Source of the DNA: Streptomyces sp. B21-083
Lineage (GTDB): Bacteria; Actinomycetota; Actinomycetes; Streptomycetales; Streptomycetaceae
Assembly (NCBI RefSeq): GCF_036898825.1
Contig: NZ_JARUND010000001.1
Span: 2,666,001-2,730,000, forward strand
Direction: 5' to 3'
DNA length: 64,000 bases
Position numbers and translations under genes: made by a program. Shown piece by piece: positions 1-7,824 of the stretch (position 1 is the first letter of the stretch; the number at the start of each line of letters is the position of its first letter). The notes under the pieces were generated by a model. It saw only the letters and a list, made by a program, of their open reading frames with translations. It had not been told where the DNA came from and did no database searches.

Positions 1-249
1 ATGGTCGGCGTCAACGTCGACGGCGACCTCGACCCCGTGGCCGACGCACTGAGCGCCATGGCGGAAGTCGAGTACGTGGTGATGACCGCGGGTTCCTTCG
101 ACATCCTCGCCGAGATCGTCTGCGAGGACGACGACCACCTGCTGGACGTCATCAACAAACGCATGCGGGCCCTGCCCGGCGTGCGCTCCACCGAAAGCTT
201 CGTCTACCTCAAGCTCAAGAAGCAGACCTACATGTGGGGAACCCGATAA
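1..249 (+). CDS. Lrp/AsnC-family transcriptional regulator, C-terminal part (cut by window edge)
   Basis: The 82 visible residues form the ligand-sensing (RAM/AsnC) domain. The stretch contains the typical pattern of an Asp-rich strand, EVEYVVMTAGSFDILAEIVC, and a closing 'GVRSTESFVYLK' strand. The DNA-binding helix-turn-helix half lies upstream of base 1, so the Met at base 1 is probably internal. The stop is only 2 bp before the GTG of the downstream aminotransferase, so the two are almost certainly co-transcribed. Lrp proteins beside aminotransferases usually sense an amino acid or amine. From memory, the equivalent S. coelicolor pair sits next to polyamine-uptake genes, which makes an amine ligand plausible but unproven. 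Confidence 0.85.
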   Translation: MVGVNVDGDLDPVADALSAMAEVEYVVMTAGSFDILAEIVCEDDDHLLDVINKRMRALPGVRSTESFVYLKLKKQTYMWGTR

Positions 250-251
250 CC

Positions 252-1634
252 GTGACGACCACCGACAGCCACAGCTCCAAGGACCTCAGCCGCACCGCGT
301 ACGACCACCTGTGGATGCACTTCACCCGCATGTCGTCCTACGAGAACGCTCCCGTCCCGACGATCGTCCGGGGCGAGGGCACGTACATCTTCGACGACAA
401 GGGCCGGCGCTATCTCGACGGTCTGGCGGGGCTGTTCGTGGTCCAGGCCGGTCACGGCCGCGTCGAGCTGGCCGAGGCCGCCTTCAAGCAGGCGCAGGAG
501 CTGGCGTTCTTCCCCGTGTGGTCGTACGCCCACCCGAAGGCGGTAGAGCTGGCGGAACGTCTGGCCGGCTATGCGCCGGGCGACCTCAACAAGGTCTTCT
601 TCACCACCGGCGGCGGCGAGGCCGTCGAGACCGCCTGGAAGCTCGCCAAGCAGTACTTCAAGCTGGTCGGCAAGCCCACCAAGTACAAGGTCATCTCGCG
701 TGCCGTCGCCTACCACGGCACCCCTCAGGGCGCCCTGTCCATCACCGGACTGCCGGCCCTGAAGGCCCCCTTCGAGCCGCTGGTCCCAGGCGCCCACAAG
801 GTCCCGAACACCAACATCTACCGCGCCCCGATCCACGGCGACGACCCGGAGGCCTACGGCCGCTGGGCCGCCGACCAGATCGAGCAGGAGATCCTCTTCG
901 AGGGCGCCGACACGGTGGCCGCCGTCTTCCTGGAGCCGGTGCAGAACGCGGGCGGCTGCTTCCCGCCCCCGCCCGGCTACTTCCAGCGGGTCCGCGAGAT
1001 CTGCGACCGCCATGACGTCCTGCTCGTCTCGGACGAGGTCATCTGCGCCTTCGGCCGCCTCGGCACGATGTTCGCGTGCGACAAGTTCGACTACGTACCC
1101 GACATGATCACCTGCGCCAAGGGCATGACCTCGGGCTACTCCCCGATCGGCGCCTGCATCATCTCGGACCGTCTCGCCGAGCCGTTCTACCAGGGCGACA
1201 ACACCTTCCTGCACGGCTACACCTTCGGCGGCCACCCGGTGTCCGCGGCCGTGGGCCTGGCCAACCTCGACCTGTTCGAGCGCGAGAACCTCAACCAACA
1301 TGTGCTGGACAACGAGGGCGCGTTCCGCTCGACCCTGGAGAAGCTGCACGACCTGCCGATCGTCGGTGACGTCCGCGGCAACGGCTTCTTCTACGGCATC
1401 GAACTGGTGAAGGACAAGGCGACCAAGGAGTCCTTCGACGCGGAGGAGACGGAACGTATCCTCTACGGCTTCCTCTCCAAGGCCCTCTTCGAGAACGGCC
1501 TGTACTGCCGTGCCGACGACCGCGGCGACCCGGTCGTCCAGCTCGCCCCGCCGCTGATCGCGAACCAGGAGACGTTCGACGAGATCGAACAGATCCTGCG
1601 CGCGACACTGACGGAGGCGTGGACGAAGCTCTAG
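252..1634 (+). CDS. Class III PLP-dependent aminotransferase (omega-amino acid/diamine type)
   Basis: This is a 460-residue fold-type I, subgroup III aminotransferase. The hallmark segment 'LLVSDEVICAFGRLG' (the Asp that binds the PLP ring nitrogen) is followed by 'ITCAKGMTSGYSPIGA', where Lys290 is the expected Schiff-base lysine. I chose GTG 252 over the in-frame ATG at 234, because the latter lies inside the upstream gene. Enzymes of this kind transfer an amino group from omega-amino acids or diamines such as putrescine or GABA to pyruvate or 2-oxoglutarate. Coupling to an Lrp gene fits catabolic control by the substrate. The exact substrate cannot be read from sequence. A strong terminator hairpin follows. 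Confidence 0.88.
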   Translation: MTTTDSHSSKDLSRTAYDHLWMHFTRMSSYENAPVPTIVRGEGTYIFDDKGRRYLDGLAGLFVVQAGHGRVELAEAAFKQAQELAFFPVWSYAHPKAVELAERLAGYAPGDLNKVFFTTGGGEAVETAWKLAKQYFKLVGKPTKYKVISRAVAYHGTPQGALSITGLPALKAPFEPLVPGAHKVPNTNIYRAPIHGDDPEAYGRWAADQIEQEILFEGADTVAAVFLEPVQNAGGCFPPPPGYFQRVREICDRHDVLLVSDEVICAFGRLGTMFACDKFDYVPDMITCAKGMTSGYSPIGACIISDRLAEPFYQGDNTFLHGYTFGGHPVSAAVGLANLDLFERENLNQHVLDNEGAFRSTLEKLHDLPIVGDVRGNGFFYGIELVKDKATKESFDAEETERILYGFLSKALFENGLYCRADDRGDPVVQLAPPLIANQETFDEIEQILRATLTEAWTKL

Positions 1635-1648
1635 CCCCCGGCGGCTCT

Positions 1649-1695
1649 GCGGCCCGGGTGCACCCGTACGAGTGGGATGGGTGCACCCGGGCCGC
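1649..1695 (+). terminator. Strong hairpin terminator after the aminotransferase gene
   Basis: A 17-bp perfect inverted repeat occupies 1649-1665 and 1679-1695, with a 13-nt loop. It begins 15 bp after the aminotransferase stop codon. No long U-tract follows, as is common in Streptomyces. It insulates the ABC transporter genes downstream. Confidence 0.85.
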
Positions 1696-1816
1696 GTGCT
1701 GTCCGGCGTTCCCGGCCCACATCCTTAGCGTGCCCTGTAACCGATCGGCCCTGTCTTCGTTCCCCCGCACGGGGGATGGACTCAGGGAATTACGGATCTG
1801 AACGAGGTGTACGCCC

Positions 1817-2617
1817 ATGGTGGCCCCGCCGGACAACGACGTGCTCTGGGCACGCGCCCTGCACTACCAGCACAACGACGGCTCGCCTGCGCTGAGCGGC
1901 GTCTCGCTCGGTGTCCGTGAGGGCGAGATCCTCGCCGTCAGCGGCCCGCGCGGCAGCGGCAAGACGACCCTGCTGCGCTGCCTGTCGGGCCTGGTACGAC
2001 CGCTGCGGGGCGAGGTCTGGTTCAACAGCGTGCCCGTGCACACGATGGGCCCGCTCACCCGTGAACGGCTGCGCCGCGACCGGTTCGGCTGGATCGACCC
2101 GGCCCCGGTCCTCGTACCGGAACTGAACGTCTGGGAGAACGCGGCCCTGCCCCTCATGCTGCGCGGCACCAGCCGTCGGCGTGCCAAGACGGCGGCCCTG
2201 GAGTGGCTGGAGCGCCTGGACATCGGCGACCGGGCCCGCAAACGCCCCTGCGAGCTGCGCCAGTCGGAACGCCAGCGCGTCTCCATCGCCCGCGCGCTGG
2301 CCCCGGGCCCCACGGTCCTCTTCGCCGACGAGCCGACGGCGCCGCTCTACCAGGCGGACCGGGCGCACGTTCTGCGGACGCTGACGACAGCGGCCCGCTC
2401 GCACGGCATCACGGTGGTCCTCGCGACGCACGACGCGGACACGGCGGCGCTCGCGGACCGCACGGTCTCGCTGCTCGACGGGCGACGCGTGAACACCGTC
2501 CACCTGCCCCCGGTCACCACGAACGACACGGAGACCGGGACCGGGACCGGGACCGGCACCGGCACCGGCACCGGCACCGACGCGGAAGGCCGGGCCGCGT
2601 GCTCGCTCTCCGTCTAG
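1817..2617 (+). CDS. ABC transporter ATP-binding protein with degenerate signature motif
   Basis: The 266-residue protein resembles MacB/LolD-type ATPases. It has Walker A 'GPRGSGKTT', Walker B 'TVLFADEPTA' and the switch histidine in 'VVLATHDADT'. The ABC signature is abnormal: where LSGGQQQR is expected it reads 'LRQSERQR'. The last ~25 residues contain (Thr-Gly) repeats encoded by seven ACCGGG/ACCGGC hexamers. A ribosome-binding sequence GAGGTG lies just upstream of the ATG. The gene overlaps the following permease gene by 19 bp, so they form a pair. The substrate is unknown. The altered signature may lower ATPase activity or make the protein act mainly as a partner or regulator. Confidence 0.82.
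   Translation: MVAPPDNDVLWARALHYQHNDGSPALSGVSLGVREGEILAVSGPRGSGKTTLLRCLSGLVRPLRGEVWFNSVPVHTMGPLTRERLRRDRFGWIDPAPVLVPELNVWENAALPLMLRGTSRRRAKTAALEWLERLDIGDRARKRPCELRQSERQRVSIARALAPGPTVLFADEPTAPLYQADRAHVLRTLTTAARSHGITVVLATHDADTAALADRTVSLLDGRRVNTVHLPPVTTNDTETGTGTGTGTGTGTGTDAEGRAACSLSV
2534..2575 (+). repeat. Hexamer microsatellite (ACCGGG x3, ACCGGC x4)
   Basis: Seven tandem hexamers lie inside the 3' end of the ATP-binding gene and encode alternating Thr-Gly. Since the unit is a multiple of three, copy-number change would lengthen or shorten the tail without a frameshift. Confidence 0.9.
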
Positions 2618-3978
2618 CCCGCGGCGCCCACCCCGGCGTCCAGCTCCGGCGTCTCCTGGTCGCGACGGCGTCGGCTGCCACGGGTTTCCTGCTCCTGGGC
2701 ACCCTGGGCCACGCCCTCGCCCACCAGAACACCCCCGGCGGCTCGGCCCTGCGCCTGGCCTGGTGCATGGCCCCGCTGGCGGCCACGGTCTACTTCGCGG
2801 TGACGGCGGCCCGCACGGACCCCGGCACCAGACCGCGCCCCGGCCTGGCGGCGATCGGCCTGGGCCCGGCCCGGCTGATGGCCGTCGCGGCCACGACGAC
2901 GGTCCTGTCCTGCACCCTGGGTTCGATGCTGGCCCTGCTGTTCTTCCTCCACCTGCGAGGCGACCTGACGGGCATGCCGTTCGACGGCGACGCCGCGGAC
3001 TTCCTGGCCGCCGACCGCCCCCTCCCCCTCCCGGCCGCCCTGACGCTGCTGACCCTGGTACCGGTGGCGGCGTCGGTCTCGGTCGCCCTGACCCTGCGGC
3101 CGACCGACACCCGCCAGGCTCCGGGCAACGGCACCCGCCTTCGGCGGTACGGCCGGTTCGGAGCGGAGGGCGCCCACAGCACCCGGGACACCTTCGGCGC
3201 GTACGGGCGGTTCGGCGCCCAGCTGCGCTCCACACCCCGTCCGGCGCCGGACGGCGCGACCAGCCCTTCAGCGCCGGCCCCGGACACCGCCGAAACCCCG
3301 GACCAGGACACCGACCCGGCCCCCGCCGACCTCACCGCCACCGACCCGCACGCCCTCCCCGCCCCGCGCCCCACTCCCCGGGGCCTCCCCTGGGGGATCG
3401 CCGCCCTCGCGGCCGGCCTCGCCGTGGAGGCGTACGCCGCCCGCACCCCCCACACCCGCCTCGCCATGCCCGGCGGAGCCACCGGTAGCTCCGCCGCCGT
3501 ACTCGTGGGCTGGGCCCTCACCGCCCTGGGCCTCGCCCTGGCCGGGCCCGCCCTCACCCATTTCTGCGGTCGTCTCCTCCAGGCCGTCCGCCCCGGCGCC
3601 CTCCGTCTGCTCGCCGGCCGCGTCCTCATGGAGGAGGCGACCCGCATCGGCCGCCCCCTGGGCGTCGTCTGCGCGGTGGCGTCGGGCGCGTACGCCATGC
3701 TCGTGTTGTACGAGGACGCCGTCGACGACCCGTCCCTCGGCCCCCTCACCACCCTGGGCGCCCTGGTCGTGGTGGGCTGCGCCGTCGCCACGCTCCTCAC
3801 GGCCGCCGCCGAGGCCAGACACGCCCGCGCGGACACCACCGCCGCCCTGCTCCGCCTGGGCGCGCCGGCCACCACCCTGCGTACCGCCGCGGGCCTGCGC
3901 GCCGCCGCCCTTCTCGCCCTGTTCGCCCCGCTGACCTTCCTGATCGCGGAGTTGGCGGCGCTGCCGCTGACCGCCTGA
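2599..3978 (+). CDS. ABC transporter permease (FtsX/MacB-like, multi-spanning)
   Basis: This 459-residue protein starts with GTG at 2599, in a different frame and overlapping the ATPase gene, which suggests translational coupling. Several hydrophobic segments are visible: near residues 15-35, 50-70, 90-120, 145-165, then a long Pro/Asp-rich hydrophilic stretch (about 175-255), followed by further spans near 260, 295, 345, 385 and 440. The layout with membrane spans at both ends and a long loop resembles FtsX-type permeases, though the loop is proline-rich and low in complexity. A 'YGRFGA' hexapeptide occurs twice in the loop. Neighbouring genes give no clue to substrate. The permease assignment rests on topology and linkage. 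Confidence 0.75.
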   Translation: MLALRLARGAHPGVQLRRLLVATASAATGFLLLGTLGHALAHQNTPGGSALRLAWCMAPLAATVYFAVTAARTDPGTRPRPGLAAIGLGPARLMAVAATTTVLSCTLGSMLALLFFLHLRGDLTGMPFDGDAADFLAADRPLPLPAALTLLTLVPVAASVSVALTLRPTDTRQAPGNGTRLRRYGRFGAEGAHSTRDTFGAYGRFGAQLRSTPRPAPDGATSPSAPAPDTAETPDQDTDPAPADLTATDPHALPAPRPTPRGLPWGIAALAAGLAVEAYAARTPHTRLAMPGGATGSSAAVLVGWALTALGLALAGPALTHFCGRLLQAVRPGALRLLAGRVLMEEATRIGRPLGVVCAVASGAYAMLVLYEDAVDDPSLGPLTTLGALVVVGCAVATLLTAAAEARHARADTTAALLRLGAPATTLRTAAGLRAAALLALFAPLTFLIAELAALPLTA

Positions 3979-4074
3979 GAATCCGTACGAAAAAAATCTC
4001 TACGCACCGATGAGTTCCGCACAGGCGCCCGGTCTACCCCACCGAACAGCACCACACCGACGGGAGAGACCCTC

Positions 4075-4488
4075 ATGAGCGAGTACCAGCAGATGATCTT
4101 CGTGAACCTGGCCGTCAGCGATGTCGCCGCCTCGAAGAAGTTCTTCACTGAGCTCGGCTACACGATCAACCCGCAGTTCACGACCGACGACACCGCCTGT
4201 GTCGTGATCAGCGACAACATCATCGCGATGCTGCTGAGCAAGCCGCGCTACGCCGACTTCACGAAGAAGGAGATCGCGGACTCGACGAAGACCAGCGAGG
4301 TCCTCATCTGTCTGAGCGCCGAGAGCCGCGCGAAGGTCGACGAGCTGGTCGACGGGGCGCTCGCGGCGGGCGGCACCGAGCCGCGCGACGCGCAGGACTA
4401 CGGCCAGATGTACGGCCGCGCGTTCGACGACCTCGACGGCCACACCTGGGAGGTCATGTGGATGGACCCGGCGGCCGTCCAGGGCTAG
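4075..4488 (+). CDS. VOC (glyoxalase/bleomycin-resistance fold) family protein
   Basis: The 137-residue protein has the paired beta-alpha-beta modules of the vicinal-oxygen-chelate fold. It begins 'IFVNLAVSDVAASKKFFTELGY' and ends in 'GRAFDDLDGHTWEVMWMD', where His and Glu match common metal-ligand positions. A GGGAGAG ribosome-binding site precedes the ATG. It is monocistronic, lying between an ABC permease gene and a LOG-family gene. The family includes lyases, isomerases and resistance proteins; the closest subgroup is the small PhnB/YaeR-like stand-alone type. The reaction cannot be assigned. Confidence 0.85.
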   Translation: MSEYQQMIFVNLAVSDVAASKKFFTELGYTINPQFTTDDTACVVISDNIIAMLLSKPRYADFTKKEIADSTKTSEVLICLSAESRAKVDELVDGALAAGGTEPRDAQDYGQMYGRAFDDLDGHTWEVMWMDPAAVQG

Positions 4489-4553
4489 GGCCTGCCCGGC
4501 GGATCATGCCGGAGACCACGGGCTTGGCACGCCCGTCTGCCTCGTTGTCGTCA

Positions 4554-4591
4554 CTCTCCCCCGCTCGCGGCTCAGTTCGACCGGGGGAGAG
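4554..4591 (+). terminator. Possible weak terminator hairpin
   Basis: A 9-bp inverted repeat (CTCTCCCCC / GGGGGAGAG) with a 20-nt loop lies 65 bp after the VOC gene. The loop is long and there is no U-tract, so the call is tentative. Confidence 0.4.
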
Positions 4592-4635
4592 AGGGGCCGG
4601 ACCGACCCTGACAGGGCCCGTGCTTACATGGGCGG

Positions 4636-5757
4636 GTGCAGACGAGTCCCGCCCATGCGGCGCACCACGACGACCGTGAGATCGAGACGCTCCAGGAGTT
4701 CGACGCGGTCGTCTCGGCCCGCGGCACCCTCGCCGGATTCCGCGTCCAGGCCGTCGATCTGACGGACCGTACGAAGGAACTGCTGACCAGCGGCGCCGAG
4801 GGCGCCGTCTTCCTCGGCTGCCCGATGCGTCCGGACGCGGCGGCGAAGATCCGCGCGGACGGCGCCCTGGTCTTCCCGCCGGTCCCGGGCCTGCCCTTCG
4901 ACCCGTACCGCGGCCATCTCTACTCGCCGGACGAGTTGTTCGCCGGGCTCGACCAGGGTTACGAGCGGACCCCCGACGCCCTCGGGTACGCCTGGTTCCA
5001 GCACACCAAGGCCGACGGCGACATCTTCGCCTCGATGCTGCGCTCCGTCCACGACGACGCCGTCTCCGACGCCCTCGACGAACTCCTGTGCCGGGCACAG
5101 GTGGTGGGGGTGATGGGCGGCCACGCGATGGCACGCGGAACGCGGGAGTACGCCGGTGCCGCGCGCCTGGGGCGTGAGCTGACGCGCGCCGGGTTCACCG
5201 TGGCCACGGGCGGTGGCCCGGGCGCGATGGAGGCGGCGAACCTCGGCGCGTACGCGGCCACCTTCGAGGACGCCATGCTCGACGAGGCGTGCGAACTCCT
5301 CGCCGGGGCACCGTCGTTCACACCCTCGATCACCGACTGGGCGCGCGCCGCCTTCGAGGTCCGCGCGCGTTGGCCCGAGGGGGCCGGCTCGGTGGGCATC
5401 CCGACCTGGTTCTACGGGCACGAACCGCCGAACGCCTTCGCCTCGCACATCGCCAAGTACTTCGCCAACGCCACCCGCGAGGACGGGCTGCTGGCCCGCT
5501 CGAACGCGGGGATCGTCTTCCTGCCGGGCGCCGCCGGGACCGTACAGGAGATCTTCGACAACGCGACCCCGAACTACTACCAGTCGCGCGGCGAGCCCAC
5601 GCCCATGGTCCTGGTGGACCGCGCCCACTGGACCGAACGGCTGCCCGCCTGGCCGTTGCTCCAGTCGCTGGCGCGGGGCCGGGCGATGGAGGACCGAATC
5701 GCCCTGGTCGACCGGATTGAGGACGCTCCGGACGCTTTGAAACGCCTCGCCGGTTAA
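4636..5757 (+). CDS. LOG-family Rossmann-fold nucleotide-binding protein
   Basis: The 373-residue protein contains the two signature segments of the LOG/lysine-decarboxylase-like family: 'TVATGGGPGAMEAANLGAYA' and 'FLPGAAGTVQEIFDNA', the latter a variant of PGGxGTxxE. Members cleave nucleoside 5'-monophosphates at the glycosidic bond or simply bind nucleotides. The ~110-residue N-terminal part is extra relative to the compact LOG core of about 190 residues, making this the long actinobacterial form. The start is GTG 4636; no strong ribosome-binding site is visible, so it is uncertain. A role in nucleotide salvage is inference. Confidence 0.78.
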   Translation: MQTSPAHAAHHDDREIETLQEFDAVVSARGTLAGFRVQAVDLTDRTKELLTSGAEGAVFLGCPMRPDAAAKIRADGALVFPPVPGLPFDPYRGHLYSPDELFAGLDQGYERTPDALGYAWFQHTKADGDIFASMLRSVHDDAVSDALDELLCRAQVVGVMGGHAMARGTREYAGAARLGRELTRAGFTVATGGGPGAMEAANLGAYAATFEDAMLDEACELLAGAPSFTPSITDWARAAFEVRARWPEGAGSVGIPTWFYGHEPPNAFASHIAKYFANATREDGLLARSNAGIVFLPGAAGTVQEIFDNATPNYYQSRGEPTPMVLVDRAHWTERLPAWPLLQSLARGRAMEDRIALVDRIEDAPDALKRLAG

Positions 5758-5796
5758 CGGGTAGGCAAAGACCAATGCCTGGAGCCTGCATACAGA

Positions 5797-5824
5797 TTGA
5801 CAGCCCTTATGCTGCGCTTATAAA
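5797..5824 (+). promoter_or_regulatory. Vegetative-type promoter for the LAETG wall-protein gene
   Basis: TTGACA at 5797-5802 and TATAAA at 5819-5824 are separated by 16 bp. This is an unusually consensus-like sigma-70/HrdB promoter for this GC-rich genome. The expected start near 5831 leaves a leader of about 80 nt before the GTG at 5911. Confidence 0.6.
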
Positions 5825-5910
5825 CCTGTGAGACTCCTGGGGGTGACGAGGTGATGAGGTCTCTTCACTCCCTCCCACTCCCTCAGTTGTGCATCCCGTG
5901 AAGGGCAACC

Positions 5911-6591
5911 GTGTCCATATCTCTCCGTACCGCGCGTTCCGTGCGCATCCTCGGTGTTGCCTCCGCCTCGGCCGCGCTCGCGCTGGGCGTCGCGGGCAAC
6001 GCGTTCGCCTGCAACATCAGTGAGTTCTCCGCGGTCGCCAAGTGCGACGGCGAAAACGGCGTCATCAGCGTCACCGACGTGGACGCGTCGGGCACCCCCG
6101 CCACCGTCACCGTGTACCTGGGCGAGAAGCTCATCGGCACCCAGGACGTCGTGGGCAGCCGCGAGGGCGTCACCGTCGACTTCCCGGAGGACTGGGCGCC
6201 GAACACGACGTACCGCGTCCACGTCAAGGCCGGCAAGCTGGTCGACGAGGACATCAAGTCGGGCGTGAACACCCCGGACGAGGCCTGCAAGCCGGAGTCG
6301 ACCCCGACTCCGACCCCCTCGGCTTCGCAGCCGGAGGAGTCCGCCACTCCCACCCCGTCGGCGTCGGAGCCCGAGGAGTCGGCCACCCCGACCCCGTCGG
6401 CCTCCGAGAGCACCCCGGGTGCCCCCGCGAGCAGCGTTCCGACGCCCGCGGGCGGTAGCTCCAACCTCGCCGAGACCGGCGCCAGCTCGAACACCGGTGT
6501 GATCGCCGGTATCGCGGCTGCCCTGGTCGTCGTCGGCGGCGGCGCCGTCTTCTTCGGTCTGCGCCGTCGTGGGGCGTCCAGCAACAGCTGA
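5911..6591 (+). CDS. Cell-wall anchored protein with LAETG sorting signal (class E sortase substrate)
   Basis: The 226-residue exported protein has a signal peptide (residues 1-33, cleavage after AFA). A compact domain of about 95 residues with two Cys follows. Next is a Pro/Thr/Ser stalk made of near-identical '[11 protein letters not shown]' repeats (about 131-168). The C-terminal sorting signal is LAETG at 186-190, a membrane span at about 196-216 and a basic tail 'RRRG'. LAxTG is the motif recognised by class E sortases of Streptomyces. Sortase would cleave after Thr and attach the protein to peptidoglycan. The small domain's function is unknown. The gene has its own promoter and ends before a hairpin. 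Confidence 0.88.
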   Translation: MSISLRTARSVRILGVASASAALALGVAGNAFACNISEFSAVAKCDGENGVISVTDVDASGTPATVTVYLGEKLIGTQDVVGSREGVTVDFPEDWAPNTTYRVHVKAGKLVDEDIKSGVNTPDEACKPESTPTPTPSASQPEESATPTPSASEPEESATPTPSASESTPGAPASSVPTPAGGSSNLAETGASSNTGVIAGIAAALVVVGGGAVFFGLRRRGASSNS

Positions 6592-6631
6592 CGTTCCGCT
6601 CGCTGTATCCGCAGCGCCTGGCTGTACGTTG

Positions 6632-6661
6632 TGGCCCGTCCCCGCATCAGGGGGCGGGCCA
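6632..6661. terminator. Bidirectional terminator between the LAETG gene and thiQ
   Basis: A 12-pair stem (6632-6643 / 6650-6661, one G-T wobble) closes a 6-nt loop. It lies between convergent genes and can serve the plus-strand wall-protein gene and, from the other side, the thiBPQ operon. Confidence 0.75.
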
Positions 6662-6681
6662 CTCCGCACTATCCAGCCTGT

Positions 6682-6761
6682 CTGGGGGTCCCCCCTCTGG
6701 GGGAGCTTGAGGACGAGGCCCCTTCAGGGCCGAAGCGGGGGTCTGGGGGCGCAGCCCCCAG
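6682..6761. repeat. Streptomyces-type dispersed intergenic repeat cluster (three small palindromes)
   Basis: Three short palindromic units lie side by side. The first is a GGGGGT/CCCCC/GGGGGA unit near 6684-6704. The second is a GGCCCC-TTCA-GGGCC hairpin near 6717-6731. The third is a perfect 8-bp-arm hairpin at 6743-6761 (CTGGGGGC-GCA-GCCCCCAG). I recognise these as sequence families found scattered between genes of many Streptomyces genomes. Their function is unclear; they may add to termination. Confidence 0.6.
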
Positions 6762-6805
6762 GGATGGGACGGGTAGGGGCGGCGGGGGCGAGGAAAGTGG
6801 ACCCC

Positions 6806-7822
6806 TCAGCCGAGCACGACGATCTCGGACGCGTCGAAGACCACACCGACCTCGGCGCCCGGCTCCGGTGCCTCGCGCAGCGCGCACGCGGCCTCCAGGC
6901 GGGGCGCGTCCTCGGGCTGCAGCTGTACGGCGACATGCGTACCCCGGAAGGTGCGCGCGGTCACGGTGCAGCGCAGGCCCTCGGCGGCGGGCACCAGGCG
7001 CACACCGGCGGGCCGTACGAGCAGCGCGCGCGGCCCCTGGGGGGCGCCCTCGGGGACCGGTGCCTTGCCCCAAGGGGTGTCGGCGACCTGCCCGCTCACC
7101 GTGGCCCCGACGACGTTGTCGAAGCCGAGGAAGCGTGCCACGAACTCGTCGGCGGGCTGTTGCCAGACCTCAAGTGGCGTACCGGACTGGGCGATTCGCC
7201 CGTCGCGCATCACGATCACCCGGTCGGCGAGAGCGAAGGCCTCGCCCTGGTCATGGGTGACGGCGAGCACGGTGGTGCCCAACCGGCCGAAGAGTTCCCT
7301 CAGTTCGACGACGAGACGCTCGCGCAGCGAGCGGTCCAGCTGGCCGAGCGGTTCGTCGAGCATCAGCAGGCGGGGGCGCGGCGCCAGAGCTCTGGCGAGG
7401 GCGACGCGCTGCTGTTCCCCGCCGGAGAGCGCGGCGACGGCCCGTCCGGCGGCCCCCGGCAGCCCGACCAGGTCCAGCAACTCCCTCACGCGCACGTCCT
7501 GTTGAGCCCTGGGTACGTGGTGCATGCGCAGCCCGAAGGCGACGTTGGCGCCGACATCCCGCTGCGGGAAGAGCTGGTGGTCCTGGAACATCAGACCCAC
7601 CTCCCGCTTGTGTGCGCGCACCCCGGCGAGATCCCGGCCGTCGAGCGACACCCGCCCCGCGTCCAGGGGTTGGAGTCCGGCGACCGCCCGCAGCAGGGTC
7701 GACTTTCCGCTGCCGCTGGGCCCGAGCACGCACACGATCTCGTGCTCGTCGACATCGAGGCCGACGCCGTCGAGCACGGCCCGCGCCCCGAACCGTACGG
7801 TCGCTGCTTCGAGACTGAGCAT
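6806..7822 (-). CDS. thiQ: Thiamine ABC transporter ATP-binding protein
   Basis: This is a 338-residue importer ATPase with Walker A 'GPSGSGKST', Q-loop 'LMFQDHQLFPQ', signature 'LSGGEQQR', Walker B 'LLMLDEPL' and switch His 'VLAVTHDQ'. A C-terminal extension of about 100 residues is like the TOBE domains of ferric/thiamine/sulfate importers. I start it at ATG 7822 ('MLSLEAATVRFG'), 2 bp after the permease stop. It is the last gene of a three-gene operon whose leader carries a TPP riboswitch, which makes thiamine or its phosphate the likely substrate. Sequence alone would also fit an iron importer. Confidence 0.86.
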   Translation of the reverse strand: MLSLEAATVRFGARAVLDGVGLDVDEHEIVCVLGPSGSGKSTLLRAVAGLQPLDAGRVSLDGRDLAGVRAHKREVGLMFQDHQLFPQRDVGANVAFGLRMHHVPRAQQDVRVRELLDLVGLPGAAGRAVAALSGGEQQRVALARALAPRPRLLMLDEPLGQLDRSLRERLVVELRELFGRLGTTVLAVTHDQGEAFALADRVIVMRDGRIAQSGTPLEVWQQPADEFVARFLGFDNVVGATVSGQVADTPWGKAPVPEGAPQGPRALLVRPAGVRLVPAAEGLRCTVTARTFRGTHVAVQLQPEDAPRLEAACALREAPEPGAEVGVVFDASEIVVLG

Positions 7823-7824
7823 GG

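Noticed and set aside
228..1349. Long open frame on the minus strand opposite the aminotransferase gene
   Set aside because: Its composition (Val/Gly/Arg/Ala-rich with no motif) is the normal shadow of a GC-rich coding strand. The plus strand encodes a clear aminotransferase.
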